Shown here one piece after another: positions 23,674 to 35,677 of a stretch of DNA of 64,000 nucleotides; position 1 is the first letter of the stretch; each line of letters opens with the position of its first letter. This DNA comes from Anaeramoeba flamelloides. Taxonomy: Eukaryota; Metamonada; Anaeramoebidae. The notes under the pieces were generated by a model that saw only the letters and a program-made list of their open reading frames with translations, had not been told where the DNA came from and searched no databases. The DNA lies in NCBI GenBank assembly GCA_027625915.1, contig JANTQA010000070.1, positions 6,577,001-6,641,000 on the forward strand. The letters run 5' to 3'. Made by a program: the position numbers and the translations under genes.

Positions 23674-24295
23674 ATGAACAGCTATCTTCAAATCTTTACA
23701 CTTTTTTTAATATTTTTCTTTGCAGCTCATTGTGATCAAACAGAAGAAACGATTTACGAAAGTAAACGAAAAAGGCTTTTCCTTGGTGATTTAAAAGAAA
23801 CTGAAGAAGTGCAAGGTTTTACTTTCACAGATTATTGGGACAGTTCTGTTATTTCTGCATTTATTATTTCTGTGTTTTTGCTTGTTGTTTTGTTTATAAT
23901 TATTTGTTGCCTATTCAAACTCCAAACACCAAAAAGAACTTTCAAGCCAACAAGAGGTAAAAAAGATGATTAATTGAAAAAAAAAAAAAAAAAAAACATT
24001 CTTTTTCTTTTTTTTCTTGAACCTAATCCAAACAAAAACAAATATTCTCAAGGAGTTATTATAAAATTTTTACATTTGTTGTGAACCCAAAATAAAGAAT
24101 AAAAAAAAAATCACTTTCTGAAAAACAATCCCTTTCTTTTCAAGTTTATTTTTTTTCTTCTTTTTTTTCATTTTATTTTTTTCAGAACTAAAATTAAAAA
24201 TTGTAAAGAAACAAAACATCCTTCTTATTGAAAAGGCGAATTGGAAAATTTGTTCAAACAACCCAATAGAAACACTCTCTTTGACGAATGTTTGA
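23674..24295 (+). CDS. small type I membrane protein, two exons
   Basis: The first exon starts at ATG 23674. It encodes a signal peptide (MNSYLQIFTLFLIFFFAAHC), a short lumenal or outer part with an acidic and basic stretch (YESKRKRLFLGDLKETEE), and a TM segment near residues 60-82 (VISAFIISVFLLVVLFIIIC). Without splicing the frame stops after 99 residues (GKKDD). A strong donor, AGAG|GTAAAA at 23956/23957, and an acceptor, ttttattttttttcag ending at 24185, match in phase. They add exon 24186-24295, giving 130 residues ending IETLSLTNV. Family not recognised. The location is likely the secretory pathway or cell surface. Which C-terminus is used, or both, cannot be told from sequence alone. 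Confidence 0.65.
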
Positions 24296-24522
24296 AAAAT
24301 TTCATTCACAATAATTTCATTTAGATCAATCAATAAAAAAATAAATTTATTTAGATGTTGTTTTAAGGTTTAGAATCCCATGGAAATGAAAAAAAAATAT
24401 TATCTTGTGTTGGGTGTGGTGACTTGTTAAATTGGGTTATTAGCTCATCCGTCTTTGGCTTAATCGAAATTTTCATATGTGCTAAAAAATGAAATTTTTA
24501 TATTTTTCTTTCCCAAATCGAA

Positions 24523-24752
24523 ATTTATAAGTAATAGACTAATAGATCTGAAGGTGTTTAATAAAAATTTTTGATTTTTGGGTGATCAATTGGGATTTTC
24601 ATTTCCTTTTTACTCAATTCACAATAAAAAACTAAATTCTTTAAAAGATCAAATATAAAATCAAAACTAATTAAAAATTTCAATTGATAACCCAAAAATC
24701 AAAACTTATTATTAAACACCTTCAAATCTATTAGTCTAACACTTATAAATAT
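24523..24752. repeat. inverted repeat, ~75-bp arms
   Basis: The left arm around 24528-24604 (agactaatagatctgaaggt ... ttttgggtgatcaattggg) is repeated in inverse at 24673-24752 (caattgataacccaaaaatc ... aaatctattagtctaacact). A degraded half-copy is at 61107-61175. Possibly a foldback or MITE family of its own. Confidence 0.65.
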
Positions 24753-25062
24753 ATTCAATTTTATGTTTTTTTTCATCCCCCCCATGAATTTCCTTTTTAT
24801 TGTGGATAAAATTAAATGTAAAAAAAAAATATATGATTACTTACTAATAACTTGATTCTTAAGCAATATAGTATATGTAACTTGAAAAGATAAATGAAAA
24901 TTTAAAGACAAAAAATATTCGATTCTAAAGAAAATGTCAAAAAAAGAAATAACAACAAATAACTAACTTCTCACCAAAATAAATATTTGAATAATTTCCA
25001 AACCATACATAAACATTTAAATAGAAAGATAATGATTGGATTTACAGGTATTCTTAGTTTTA

Positions 25063-25700
25063 ATATAAACTCTTTTTCAGTCAAAGGGGCCCAGTTTTAT
25101 TGAAGAAATTGAACATATTCAATGAGTTGAATTCCTTACTCTTCAAAAAAAAAATTTCAATTTTTTAAATCTGAACATTTTTTCTATTTTTGTTAATTTT
25201 TTTTTTTTTAAGTATTTTTTTTTTCAAGCTTTTTGATTTTTTTTTGATCTTTTCTTTCTTGTTTATTTTTTTTGTAAAAAGTTATTTTGGAAAAAAATGT
25301 TTTAAACTCCAAATTAGCACATAAAAAAGGGAGGGTTTGTATTTTAGTTTCTGATGAATCAAGTTTAGAATTAAAACACTTTAATGTCAATAATTTTAAG
25401 TTCCTAAAGAAATTGGGGAATATGTACAAAACATTCCAATGAAATGAGACTAAAAATTTTATAATATTTTTTTTTTTTTTTGAAATTTATAGGTTTTTCA
25501 GGTATTTCTAGTCTGAATCTCAACTCTAATCAAAAGTTTATTATTTATCTTATTTCTAAAAAAAATTAGTTTGTTTGAAACTTAACAAAAGTGAATTTTC
25601 ATTTTTAACTCTGAGCCTATTTGAGTGAAATAAGGTTTAATATTGTATTTTTTATTTATTTTTTACCTGTCCCCTTTTATAGAAAAAATCATACTGATAC
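25063..25700. repeat. ~0.6 kb dispersed direct repeat, copy 1
   Basis: Starts 'aaactctttttcagtcaaag' then 'cagttttattgaagaaa', continues with 'cctaaagaaattg', a long T run and 'gaaatttatagg', and ends 'ttgagtgaaat'. The same order is seen at 34575-35180. No conserved frame recognised. Confidence 0.65.
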
Positions 25701-27233
25701 TTGATTTATTAAGTGGATTTTTTCACTTCATTTTCCTTTGACCTTTTTTCAAATAGATCTACATGTTAGACACACTTTTTTAAGAACTCGGTTTGTCAAG
25801 GCAAGAGTTGGAAAAATAAGTGAAAATTTTGTACTTTTTATACTCCTAATATCATTAGATACACTCTATATTATGGTTTGAAAAAATCACCTTTTTAATT
25901 TTTCCTTTTATTTACTTCCACTCACATTAAACAATGAACGTTATACAAATTAGTAATTGTTCAAAGGATATTATTCTTAATATAATTAGAAGTGGAATAC
26001 TGTCTGTTTATGTGATATATAGTTATATAAAACTCATATTATATGACTAAATCAAATTTACCCCACTAATGGCTTTTTGAAGGGATTGGTAGCATATAAT
26101 TATTCTCTTCAAAATTCGTATCCTCTAAACTTTCAAGTCACTATTTACCATAAAATTTTATTAGAGGGCATTTCTGGTTAAAAATTTGAAATATATATGT
26201 ATGTCCCTGAGTACCCAATATTTGCATAAATTTCATCATGTTAAAAGAATAGGATCTAAAATTATATTGATGTGCTAATATATATTTTTTTTCTTATTTG
26301 TCTTTAATCTAGATTTTAATTAGAATAAAAACTAAAAATAGTTTAATATTAAGCAGTTATTTTTTTATATTTTATATTTGATATAGGAAGGAAAAAAAAT
26401 AATTATTCATTTTGGCAATTTTTTTAAAGATTTTTATTTCTTTTCTTAATTTTGGAAATAAGTAAATTTAGTAAAATATTATTAATTCAAAATTCAAAAT
26501 CTTGGTTCATTAATAATAACAATTAAATAACGTTATTAATTTTATGAAAAAAAAAAATCAAATAAAAAAAAATACATTACTAAGAAATTTAATTTTTTTT
26601 TAGAAAAAAATTTAATAAATATTAATTCAATAAAAAAATGAAATTCATTTCTTTATCCCAAAAATAAAAGTTTAATATGTTTAAATTTCTAAAAATTCAA
26701 TTTAAACAATAGAAAATACTTGAATAAATAATATATATATATATATATATATATAATAATTTCATTTTTTACATTGAAATTTAATCTAATAAAAAATTTT
26801 TACTAGATTAAATCACCAACTCTAAAATTTAAAAAAAATAAAAAAAAATCTTTAAATATTATTCAATTATAATAAATTAATCTTCGAAATCAATATTTTT
26901 TTCTTTAATTTTTTTTTTTTTTTTGAATTTTGTTTAATATCTTTGTGGAAATTTGAATTTTTCCTTTTTAAATTAATACAGATCTTGGAAAATAATGTTT
27001 GATCTAATGTCCAAGAATATTGTTTATTTTAATTCTAGATTTCAAAAATTCAAAAATTAAAAAATAGTAAAAATTAAAAAAAAAATTATTTATTAATAAC
27101 ACAAACTATTGGTCAAATAATTTAAATTTGAAAAATAATTTTATTTAAATTATTTCCAAATTTTATAACGAAAAAACAGTATTTTTGTTTTAAAAAAATT
27201 TAATTTATTATTTTTTTTTTAATTGTTATGATT

Positions 27234-27268
<35 letters not shown>

Positions 27269-27630
27269 ATTGAATGGTAATCAATCGACAAAAAATTTTT
27301 TTCGATGTCACGTCAAAATATCTTTTGTAACGAATAAATTATTTCATCAATTTTTTAGGTAATTTTGGGCTGGAAAGGTACCCAAAAAATCATAGTGAAG
27401 TGTGATGTGTTTTAATAATTAAAACTAACTGGTTTTTGATTTATAGATACAGTTTCAAAAAAAATATTTTTTTTTTTGACTCAATTTCAAATAAAAATAA
27501 TAAATTCACAAGAAACCATGGAATATTTTTCAAATGTCAAAAAGTTTTTTACAAGCTATTTTTTTATTGGAGGTAACTTCACAATTTTTAATGATAAAAT
27601 TTTCTTTCTAAGAAATTTTTTTATAAATTC

Positions 27631-27824
27631 TACATTCGTTTCCACTTTAAAGGTATAAATTTCAACGAAATTTAAGGTGTAAAAAAATCCCAAATTAAGG
27701 TACAAAATCTAGATGTAAGTAAAATAATCTGAAAAAAAAAATCAAATTTTGTACCTAAATTTGAGATTTTTTTGTGCCTTACATTTCGTTTAAAGTTTGT
27801 ATCTTAAAAGTGAAACTAGCTGTT
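27631..27824. mobile_element. mariner-type MITE, copy 3
   Basis: Palindrome with 'cactttaaaggtataaattt' at left and 'gtatcttaaaagtgaaact' at right. The terminal CAGT is decayed to CATT at the left end, so it looks older. Confidence 0.75.
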
Positions 27825-28819
27825 TATCTTGAATTATTTGATAATAATTCAAATTTACATTTTGAAGAAATAAATAAGATCTAGATTATGTATTATTTAA
27901 TAAAATTGAGAAAAATTACATTATTTTTAAATATTAGAATTGATTTTAGATTGGTAATTTTGTAATTTTATAACGAAATTTTCATCTTTTCAGAATTAAT
28001 TAAAAATTAAAATAAATTTTTAAGAAGTTTCAATATTTTTTAAGTGTGAAATTTCTTTTAATATAACTGAGATTCTTTTTCAAATTTTTATTGGTTTTAG
28101 GCTTTTAAAAATAAATTTGTTAAATTCTGGAGTTTTATCAAAATCTGTTTTTTTACTTTTTTAATTCCTCAAATTTTTGTAAAAATAATTTTCAATATAT
28201 TTTTTGAATTAAGGGATTATCATAAAAGGAGGAAATAATATGTATTATTTGAAATTGTGACCAATTGATCTGAAATTCAAAAATAAGTTCCTTTGAAATA
28301 GCTTATAAAGGTAAAATCTACCTTTTTGAACATTTTTGCAGTAATTATGGTTTTAATTCTTACATTTTCAAACCAACAAGTAACCAAAAACAATTAATAA
28401 ACTATTAAAAAATATGAAAGGTAACAAACAATAAGTATAAAGATAAATTGAAAACTGAGTTTCCAAGAGAAAAATAAAAATAAAAAATACAATACCCATA
28501 ACGATACACCAAATATGTTATTTTTTTAGTATGACTAACCCAGTTATAAATGTTTATTTTTATAAATATGTTTACCATTTTATTTGGAAAATGTTCCAAT
28601 TGTATTGATTCTTTCGAAAATGTGACAGCTGTTAAAACATTCAGTGAAAATTTAAAAAGTAGGGAAATTGAAATTCTATTCATTATTTTTATATTTTATA
28701 AACGACCATAAATTGGTTGGGAATATTTATTATAAACCCTCAAATTTATAATTGGTGGAAAAAAAATATGTTTAAATTTTTTACTTTTTGAAAATTGTCA
28801 AAGAAATTCATCAAAAACT

Positions 28820-29125
28820 TTCTGTAATAGTGTGGATCTTCAATTTCCAGGGTTTGAAAAATCCCAGGTTATAATAATTTAAAAACAAGCAATGATCGAA
28901 AAATACTTTCAAGTTCTCTTGATTTCTTTTCTTTTGAAAATTTAATATTTCTCTTTTTTTATAAAAAAAAAAAATATTTCTTTTATGATTTGTTCGAGAA
29001 ATAGAAAAAATTATCTTATTCTTGAAATTGAATTTTCTATCTCAGAAAAGAAAATTTTAAAATCAGCAACCAATTTCTATGTCTTACCAAATTACACAGT
29101 AGAACCGGGACAGGTGTGGTTCCAA
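28820..29125 (+). repeat. dispersed ~1 kb repeat family, partial copy
   Basis: Matches 43047-43340 in order: 'gtggatcttcaattt', 'cccaggtt', 'tttcaagtt', 'gatttctttt', 'aattgaatttt', 'accaatttctatg' and 'gaaccgggac'. A 28-codon open stretch near 29060-29145 lies inside it but is not shared by the other copy. Confidence 0.55.
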
Positions 29126-29750
29126 ACAGAAAAGATGTTTTATTAATTAAAGATTAAGAAAATTATTGTCAATGTTGATTTTTTTTGAATAAAGTAAAAT
29201 ATTTAAGTTCTGTGAACGAAAATGATTTTAATCGTAAATAGATCTTAATCAACAATAATCCAAGACAACCTTGTTTTGATTGTTGATAATGTTTTAAAAA
29301 GGTATTCTGTTATAATATTGATTGTGTGATAAATGTTAGGCAATTTATCACAATGACTATTTTGGTTCATATTCATTTTCTGAAATACCCACTTTATTTA
29401 AACAAAGAGACTTGAAAAAACCTTATATTTTTTTTATTTTAATTTTTTAATTGGAATTACTAGTATGGTTCTGATCTACCAACGTGTTTATTTGTGGTTA
29501 TATAGCCGATGGGTGGTTATATTTTTTTAATTGTGGGAAAAGTATATTTTTTCAAAAATGTGTCAAACATGTCAGGAATGGCATACAACAATTTTAAAAA
29601 GAAAAAAAAAACAAAAAAAATAATAAAATTTGAAAGAATTGAATCAGTTTATTTATGCTCTAATTAATAGGTTAAGATTTGACTTGTCTTATTAAAAATC
29701 TTAAAAGTTACTTGACCTTAATTTTATCCAAAGTTATTAAAACTTTATAT

Positions 29751-31139
29751 TTAGTTTTCAGAGTCTTCTTCGGAATCAGTATATTCGCTGCTGCCTTCTT
29801 CATAAGATTCTTCATCTTCTTCTTCTTCTTCTTCTTCTTCTTTATTTTTTCTTTCTTCTTCAAGTTTTTCCATTCTTTGGAAAGCTGCGATGATTTTTTG
29901 TCTGACTCTTTCTTTTCTTTCTTCAAGGGTGAGTCTTTTTACTCTGAAATCTGGTTGCTTTTCGTATACTTTTTTTGTTTTTTTTTCAAAAACTGGATTT
30001 TCCCTTATTAATTTATGTGCCTTAAGATACATGTCTTTGACTTGATCGGGTTCAATGTTATTTTCAATATATTTACTAAATTGCTTTTGATACTTGGTGT
30101 TATCTTTTTTTTGCAAGAACTTCATATAACCGGCAATTTTTTCACCCAAGATGTATTGTCTATGGACTTTTGGATTGTATTTTCCATTTTTTGTTCCTTG
30201 GAATCTTTTTGTGTTATGTGGGATATATAATCCACCGTCACAAGCACCCTATTTAATATTATTTGTTTGTTAATTTTTTTTTTAAATGTTGGTTTCAAAT
30301 ATTTTGGTTGAACAAATTTAGATCGTTTGATGGAAGATTGAATTAAGAAGAAGAACAAGAAGAAGAATTAATAAAAAAGAATAAATAAAAAATTAAAAAA
30401 AAAAAAAAAAGCAAACCTTTAAAGCGGCAAAAATTTTAGCACCAGTTGTTGATCTAGCAAGACCGATATCAAGAAGACATTTGAATGGTCTTCTGTCTTC
30501 GTTTTCCTCAACAAGGAAATGTTTTCCGTCGACTTCTGAGGTACCTTCGTACATTTTGTCCATGCCAAGTTTTTTTAAAACCCTTCTTGCACATAAAAGA
30601 CCTGTACAATAAGCAGCTGGGTAATTTGTGAAACCAACTTTGACACCATACTTTGGTAATTCGTGAGAGTAAGCAGCAGCTAAGACATGATCTCCTTCGA
30701 TTTTTGAGTAAATGACTTGAGTAACGATGTCGTGATTTGTAATTCTTACAACAAATCTTTTTTATTTGAGTTTTGTTGATATTAATTTTTGTTGTGTATT
30801 AATAAGGTTATTTCAAAGAAAATTGTAAAATAAGTTACAAGCCATAAGAAGAAAAGAAAATAAAAAAAAACAAAAAAAAGCAAATCAAAAAAAAAATTTG
30901 AAGAAAGAAAAAAAAAAAAAAAAAAAGCAAAAAGTGTGAAAGAAAAAAACAAAAGAAAAATTTTACCTATATTTAAGAGCACCATATTTTGAAGTGTCTT
31001 GAGTAACAAGTCTTCTTCTTGCATAGTAATCTGTTTTACATTCACGTCTTCGACGGAATTTTGTTTGGTATCTCATGAAATAACTCTTTTTTTTTTGGAG
31101 TTTTGGGAATGCGCCCTTCTTCTTTCTCTTTTTACCCAT
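29751..31139 (-). CDS. RPL5: 60S ribosomal protein L5 (uL18), three exons
   Basis: uL18 binds 5S rRNA in the central protuberance of the large subunit. Exon 1 is 30967-31139, exon 2 30417-30756 and exon 3 29751-30248. Introns begin GTAAAA and GTTTGC and end AAAG and ATAG; phases match. The product has about 336 residues against about 297 in human. Hallmarks are [33 protein letters not shown] across intron 1, [55 protein letters not shown] across intron 2, and [20 protein letters not shown]. After the usual basic helix ([20 protein letters not shown]) the protein carries an added acidic tail of about 40 residues with an E run and [10 protein letters not shown], where most eukaryotes have a short basic end. 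The N-terminus MGKKRKKGAFPK is also extended. No paralogue seen in the window. Confidence 0.97.
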
Positions 31140-32382
31140 TTTGAAAAATAATCTGTATTAATAGAAAAGAAATTGAGAGTTTAATAAAAAAAAAAAAAAA
31201 AAAAAATTCTATTGATTAGCAACTAAGATTGCTGTTGAAGAAAAGAAAAAAAAAAAAAAAAAAGAAGAATGAAAAGAAAAGTACCTAGAAATCTACTTAA
31301 AAAAAAATGAAACTTAAAAATTGTGTAAATTTTAATTATAAAATAACAAGTTGAAAACAACATCCTTTATGATCTGTGTTTATTATTATTGTTTTTTAGA
31401 CTATTTTTATATTAATAGTTGTGCTTCTATCAAGTAGAAATCTAATATAAATTTTTTACTAGTATTAGAAGTAGTTTGTCTCTGTACTCCATTATCCAAA
31501 TACCCTTGAATTTCAATCTAGTATAATAATAATATCTATTAGATTAAAAATTAAAAAGATGAATGAATTTAGCAACTCCAAGTATTTGAGAAAAATATCT
31601 ACATTTTTCTACAAATTTACAAGTTGAATCATCATTCTAAAAACTTCAATGTTGAAAAACATCGTTCATGGTTGGTCTATAAATGGATATTAGCAGTTAA
31701 AAAATTAAATTGTTTGAAAAAAATTAATCAAGCTTTGCTTCAGTCGAAGTTTCCTAGTACTTTTTTCAAATATCAATTATTTTTTATAATTAAACTTTGA
31801 AGAACAAAAATAAGAAACAATTAGAATAATACACGTCATAGTAAAGTTGGTATCTGTTTGAAGTAAAACAAAAAGGAAATTAATAGATTTTTGAGAAAAT
31901 TAAAAGAACTCAAATACTAAGGTAACATTTAGAGAAAAACAAAAATGTTCATTTGGATCTCAGATTGAAGATCCAAATAAAATTCACAATAGAAATAAAT
32001 AATATTTCTCTACATTCATTTTTATTGTTTCAATAACATTAGAACAAAATATTTTTGACAAGCGACTATCGATTTTGAAATAAAATTAAAAATTTATAAA
32101 TGAATTACTGAAAATAAAATTAAAAAAAAAAGAAATAAAAACGAGATAAAATGTGATTTCAATTTTGAATATTTTTATCAATATTTTTTTCTTCTAATAT
32201 CTATTAAAACCCTTTAAATGTATATATTTCACTCACCGCAACTTCAAGTCCCCTTTGGCTAGAAAATGGTTTAATAAACTAAAAGACTATTATTATAAAA
32301 ATATTTTTACAGATTATAAAAACATGAAAATCCAAGTAGTACCATTGAAAGGAAACCCATTTACTATTGTGAAAATAATTTG

Positions 32383-33193
32383 GTGGGTTAAAAAAAATGA
32401 GTTCAGTCAAAAATGGGTTTTCGTTTTTTAATTAATAAATACTAACAAAATGATTTTTGATCAAAGTAAAATTTTATGAACAAATCTTACATTTAAGAAA
32501 AACCAAAGTCACTATCAATAATAATTTTCAAAAGTAATATTAAATTGTTGCATTTTTACCTTTTAGAATTACTGTGGAACTCTAAAAAACAAAAATTGAA
32601 TTTTATGTGTAAACTTTACTAAAAATGTTATTTTTTTTATTAGATTACATTCCAAGATCAAGTAAGTCATTGTTTGAGAAGACCAAAAAATTAATACCTG
32701 TTTTAAAGTAAAGTTTGCCGAGGGGATTTAAAGAATTTAAATGGATTCTGAAATATTGGTATTTCGTTGTTTTGATGTTTTGATTGTCAAACATTAGTGG
32801 AAAATAATCTCTTTTGAAAAAATAGCTTTTTTGGAAGATTATATGATTCAATTTGATTTAACGGGATATTTAAGATTAACCTTGATAAATTTGCATGAAT
32901 TAACACTGATAAATATTTTATTGAATTAATAGATTTTAATATTTCCTCATAAATAGTTCTCTTATTTTTAGTAAATTTTACAATTACAATTCAATTTTTC
33001 TTTTTTTAGAGTTCCACAGTAATTCTAAAAGGTAAAAATGCAACAATTTAATATTACTTTTGAAAATTATTATTGATAGTGACTTTGGTTTTTCTTAAAT
33101 GTAAGATTTGTTCATAAAATTTTACTTTGATCAAAAATCATTTTGTTAGTATTTATTATTTAAAAAACGAAAAAAAAATTTTGACTAACCCAA
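32383..33193. mobile_element. foldback element, ~200-bp arms with ~415-bp centre
   Basis: The left arm 32383-32588 and right arm 33003-33193 are near-perfect inverse copies. For example, 'accttttagaattactgtgg' at left is 'ccacagtaattctaaaaggt' at right. The centre has a 68-codon frame of no known family (minus, 32645-32851). Non-autonomous DNA transposon or foldback; transposase type not determined. Confidence 0.8.
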
Positions 33194-33886
33194 ATTTTTT
33201 TCAAAATGGTTATTCTATCCCTGGGCTTTTATATAATTATTTAGTTACATGAATATAAAAAATTGTTTCAGTATTAAAACTTTGTATTTTTTTCTTTATA
33301 TCCCGATATAGTATTCAATAGTAACCGAAGGCTAAATCAAAAAGAAGATAAATGACTGTTGTTTTTCAAAAATTATAAAAGAAGAATGGAATTTGTTTAA
33401 CTATTTTCATATTTTTTGAGATTTTATTCAGATTTTATGTTTTTTTATTATTTCGAACAAAAAATTTTTAAATACTGTTCTCAATTTTATGAAGAAAAAT
33501 TCTTAGTTGATCCTCCATTTTTAGGATTTTATAAATATAATAAAATATCGAAGAAACCGAAATTATATTTATTTATTTTTTATTTTAATTTTCTTGACAC
33601 ATTGATGTGTAGTATTTTCTCGAAAAAAAATAGAACCCCAGCTATTCTTTTCAAATACAAGTGAAATATATATATATATAATCTCTTTGATCCCAGTGAA
33701 CTTTGAAGTTCTAAAAAAAAAATTAAAAAATATTTTTGTTTGGAAATTTTGATTATTAATTTTTCGATACTTGAATATTATTATTTTGATTTCAAATATT
33801 TAATTTGAAAAGTTATTTAAAAAAATTATTATTAATATATTTTTTGGAATTTTGATCGGGAGTTGACATAACTTGCAAATTATCGC

Positions 33887-34550
33887 AAAATGCGACAATT
33901 TGCAAAATTTTATTAATATTATTCTAAAGATTGTGGGTGAATTGAATTGGTATCTCAGAGGCGTGTAGTGTTCCTGTGTATTATTTCATGATAGTTGAAA
34001 AATGTTAGGGCATGTCATAGTTATGGCAATTTTTAATTGTGTAACATTAGTAAATTCCATCGTTATGACAATTTTTTAATTGTGTAACATTTGTGAAAAT
34101 GCCATGAGTCCGAAATTGTCATAACTATGGTATTTTTTTTAGATAGTATATTTATATTTTATAGATTCAGGGTAGGTAAGGTACGCAAGGTATGTAAGGC
34201 CGAATCAATGTATTTTGGTTTTTGCTACATATAAAAACCGCTGATTTGTATTGGGTAGGGTAAGGTATTGGTGAGTATTACTTGCTATTTTCTAGATTTT
34301 TCCGAAATTTCATAGTTATGACAATTTCGGACTCATGGCATTTTCACAAATGTTACACAATTAAAAAATTGTCATAGCGATGGAATTTACTAATGTCACA
34401 CAATTAAAAACTGCCATAACTATGACATTTCCTAACATTTTTCAACTATCATGAAGTAACATATTGAAATACTACAGATCAATGAGATACCAATTCAATT
34501 CACCCACAACCTTTAGAATAATATTAATAAAATGTTGCAAATTTTCGCAT
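33887..34550. mobile_element. foldback element, ~245-bp arms
   Basis: The left arm runs from about 33887 to 34135 and the right arm from about 34300 to 34550. They share long exact blocks, for example 'catttgtgaaaatgccatga' at left and its inverse complement at right. Within each arm a ~55-bp unit with 'aattgtgtaacatt' is itself duplicated. The ~170-bp loop is G-richer, with repeats of 'ggtaaggta'. No coding capacity. Confidence 0.85.
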
Positions 34551-34569
34551 GTTATAATTACAGCCATTT

Positions 34570-35180
34570 TGATCTAAACTCTTTTTCAGTCAAAGGGGGG
34601 CAGTTTTATTGAAGAAATGGAAGACATTCTCTGAGCTTAATTCATTACTCTTATCAAACTAAAATTTTCAATTTTTAGATTAAAATCATTTTTTCTCATT
34701 TTGTAAAATTTTGTTTTTTTTGATTTTTGCTTTTTGCTTTTTTTTTTTTTACTTTTTTATTTTTTTTCGAAAAATTTACTTTGAAAAACGAAATTAACAT
34801 TAAGAAAAGTTAAGCTTTGTATGTTCTTTTAAAATTCATACATTTACAAGTAAAAAATCTTATTATCAACGATTTTAATTTCCTAAAGAAATTGAGAATT
34901 TTGCACGAGACGTGCCAATGAATGGGGCCCAAAAAATTTTTTAACATTTTTTTTTTTTTTGAAATTTATGGTTTGTTCAGGGGTTTCTTTTTTGATTATG
35001 GACTCTTATAAGTAGTTTATTATTTCTCGTATTTCTAAATAATCTAAGTTTGGTTGATTCTTAAAAATAAAGTGACTTTTTCATTTTTGGCTGGGCACCT
35101 TTGAGTGAAATGGAGTTTATAATGAAAAATTAATGTTTTATTGTTCGATATTATTTATAATAAACTGGGAATCTTTTTCA
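34570..35180. repeat. ~0.6 kb dispersed direct repeat, copy 2
   Basis: Same order of blocks as 25063-25700, same strand, with many substitutions and small gaps. It begins 20 bp after the preceding foldback element. Confidence 0.65.
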
Positions 35181-35677
35181 TCTGAGTGGATTATTTCTTT
35201 ATTGGTTCTTCTTATCTTGTTTTTTTCATTTTCCAACTGTTTAAATTCAATAAATAAAAAACCAAAAAATGAAAAAATCAATAATTAAAATGAAAATCAC
35301 CAAGAAGTAATTATCTTATTAACAATCAAATTCAATACTATTGATAATTTAATAGATGTGCTCTTTTGTTTGAAAAAATGTTTACAAAGATATTTTATTA
35401 AGGTATTACCAGTCCGTTGACAAAAAATAAAATGAAAGCATTTATTTAAGTATAACCTTAAAATCAAAATGTATTACAGAAAAAACAAAAAATAAAATTT
35501 TCAAAAATATTATTTTTTTTAAAAGAACAATATTTATTTTAATTAACTATTATAATATTTCTGAATCGGTTAAGAATTGTTCACTTTCAAAAACTAACCA
35601 TTTATTTGTTTATTGGATCTCATATTTTTTTATTAATTGATCAAATAGCAATAATAAAAAAAAATCCAATTTTCGAA

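Larger units (their letters stand above)
24296..29750. other. intergenic region downstream of the small membrane protein
   Basis: Contains an inverted repeat at 24523, one copy of a ~0.6 kb direct repeat at 25063, a MITE at 27631 and one copy of the dispersed family at 28820. No gene supported. The short phrase 'tgtggtgacttgttaaattggg' at 24413 has a relative near 13535. Confidence 0.6.
31140..35677. other. intergenic region upstream of RPL5, downstream of MPDU1
   Basis: The first 180 bases hold the RPL5 upstream region with several A runs. Beyond it lie two foldback elements and a copy of the ~0.6 kb direct repeat. No gene supported; the 82-codon frame at 33416 is composed of F, Y, K and N and has no recognisable family. 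Confidence 0.6.

Noticed and set aside
29679-30230. Plus-strand F-rich frames over RPL5 exon 3
   Set aside because: Antisense shadows of the acidic tail and basic helix of RPL5.
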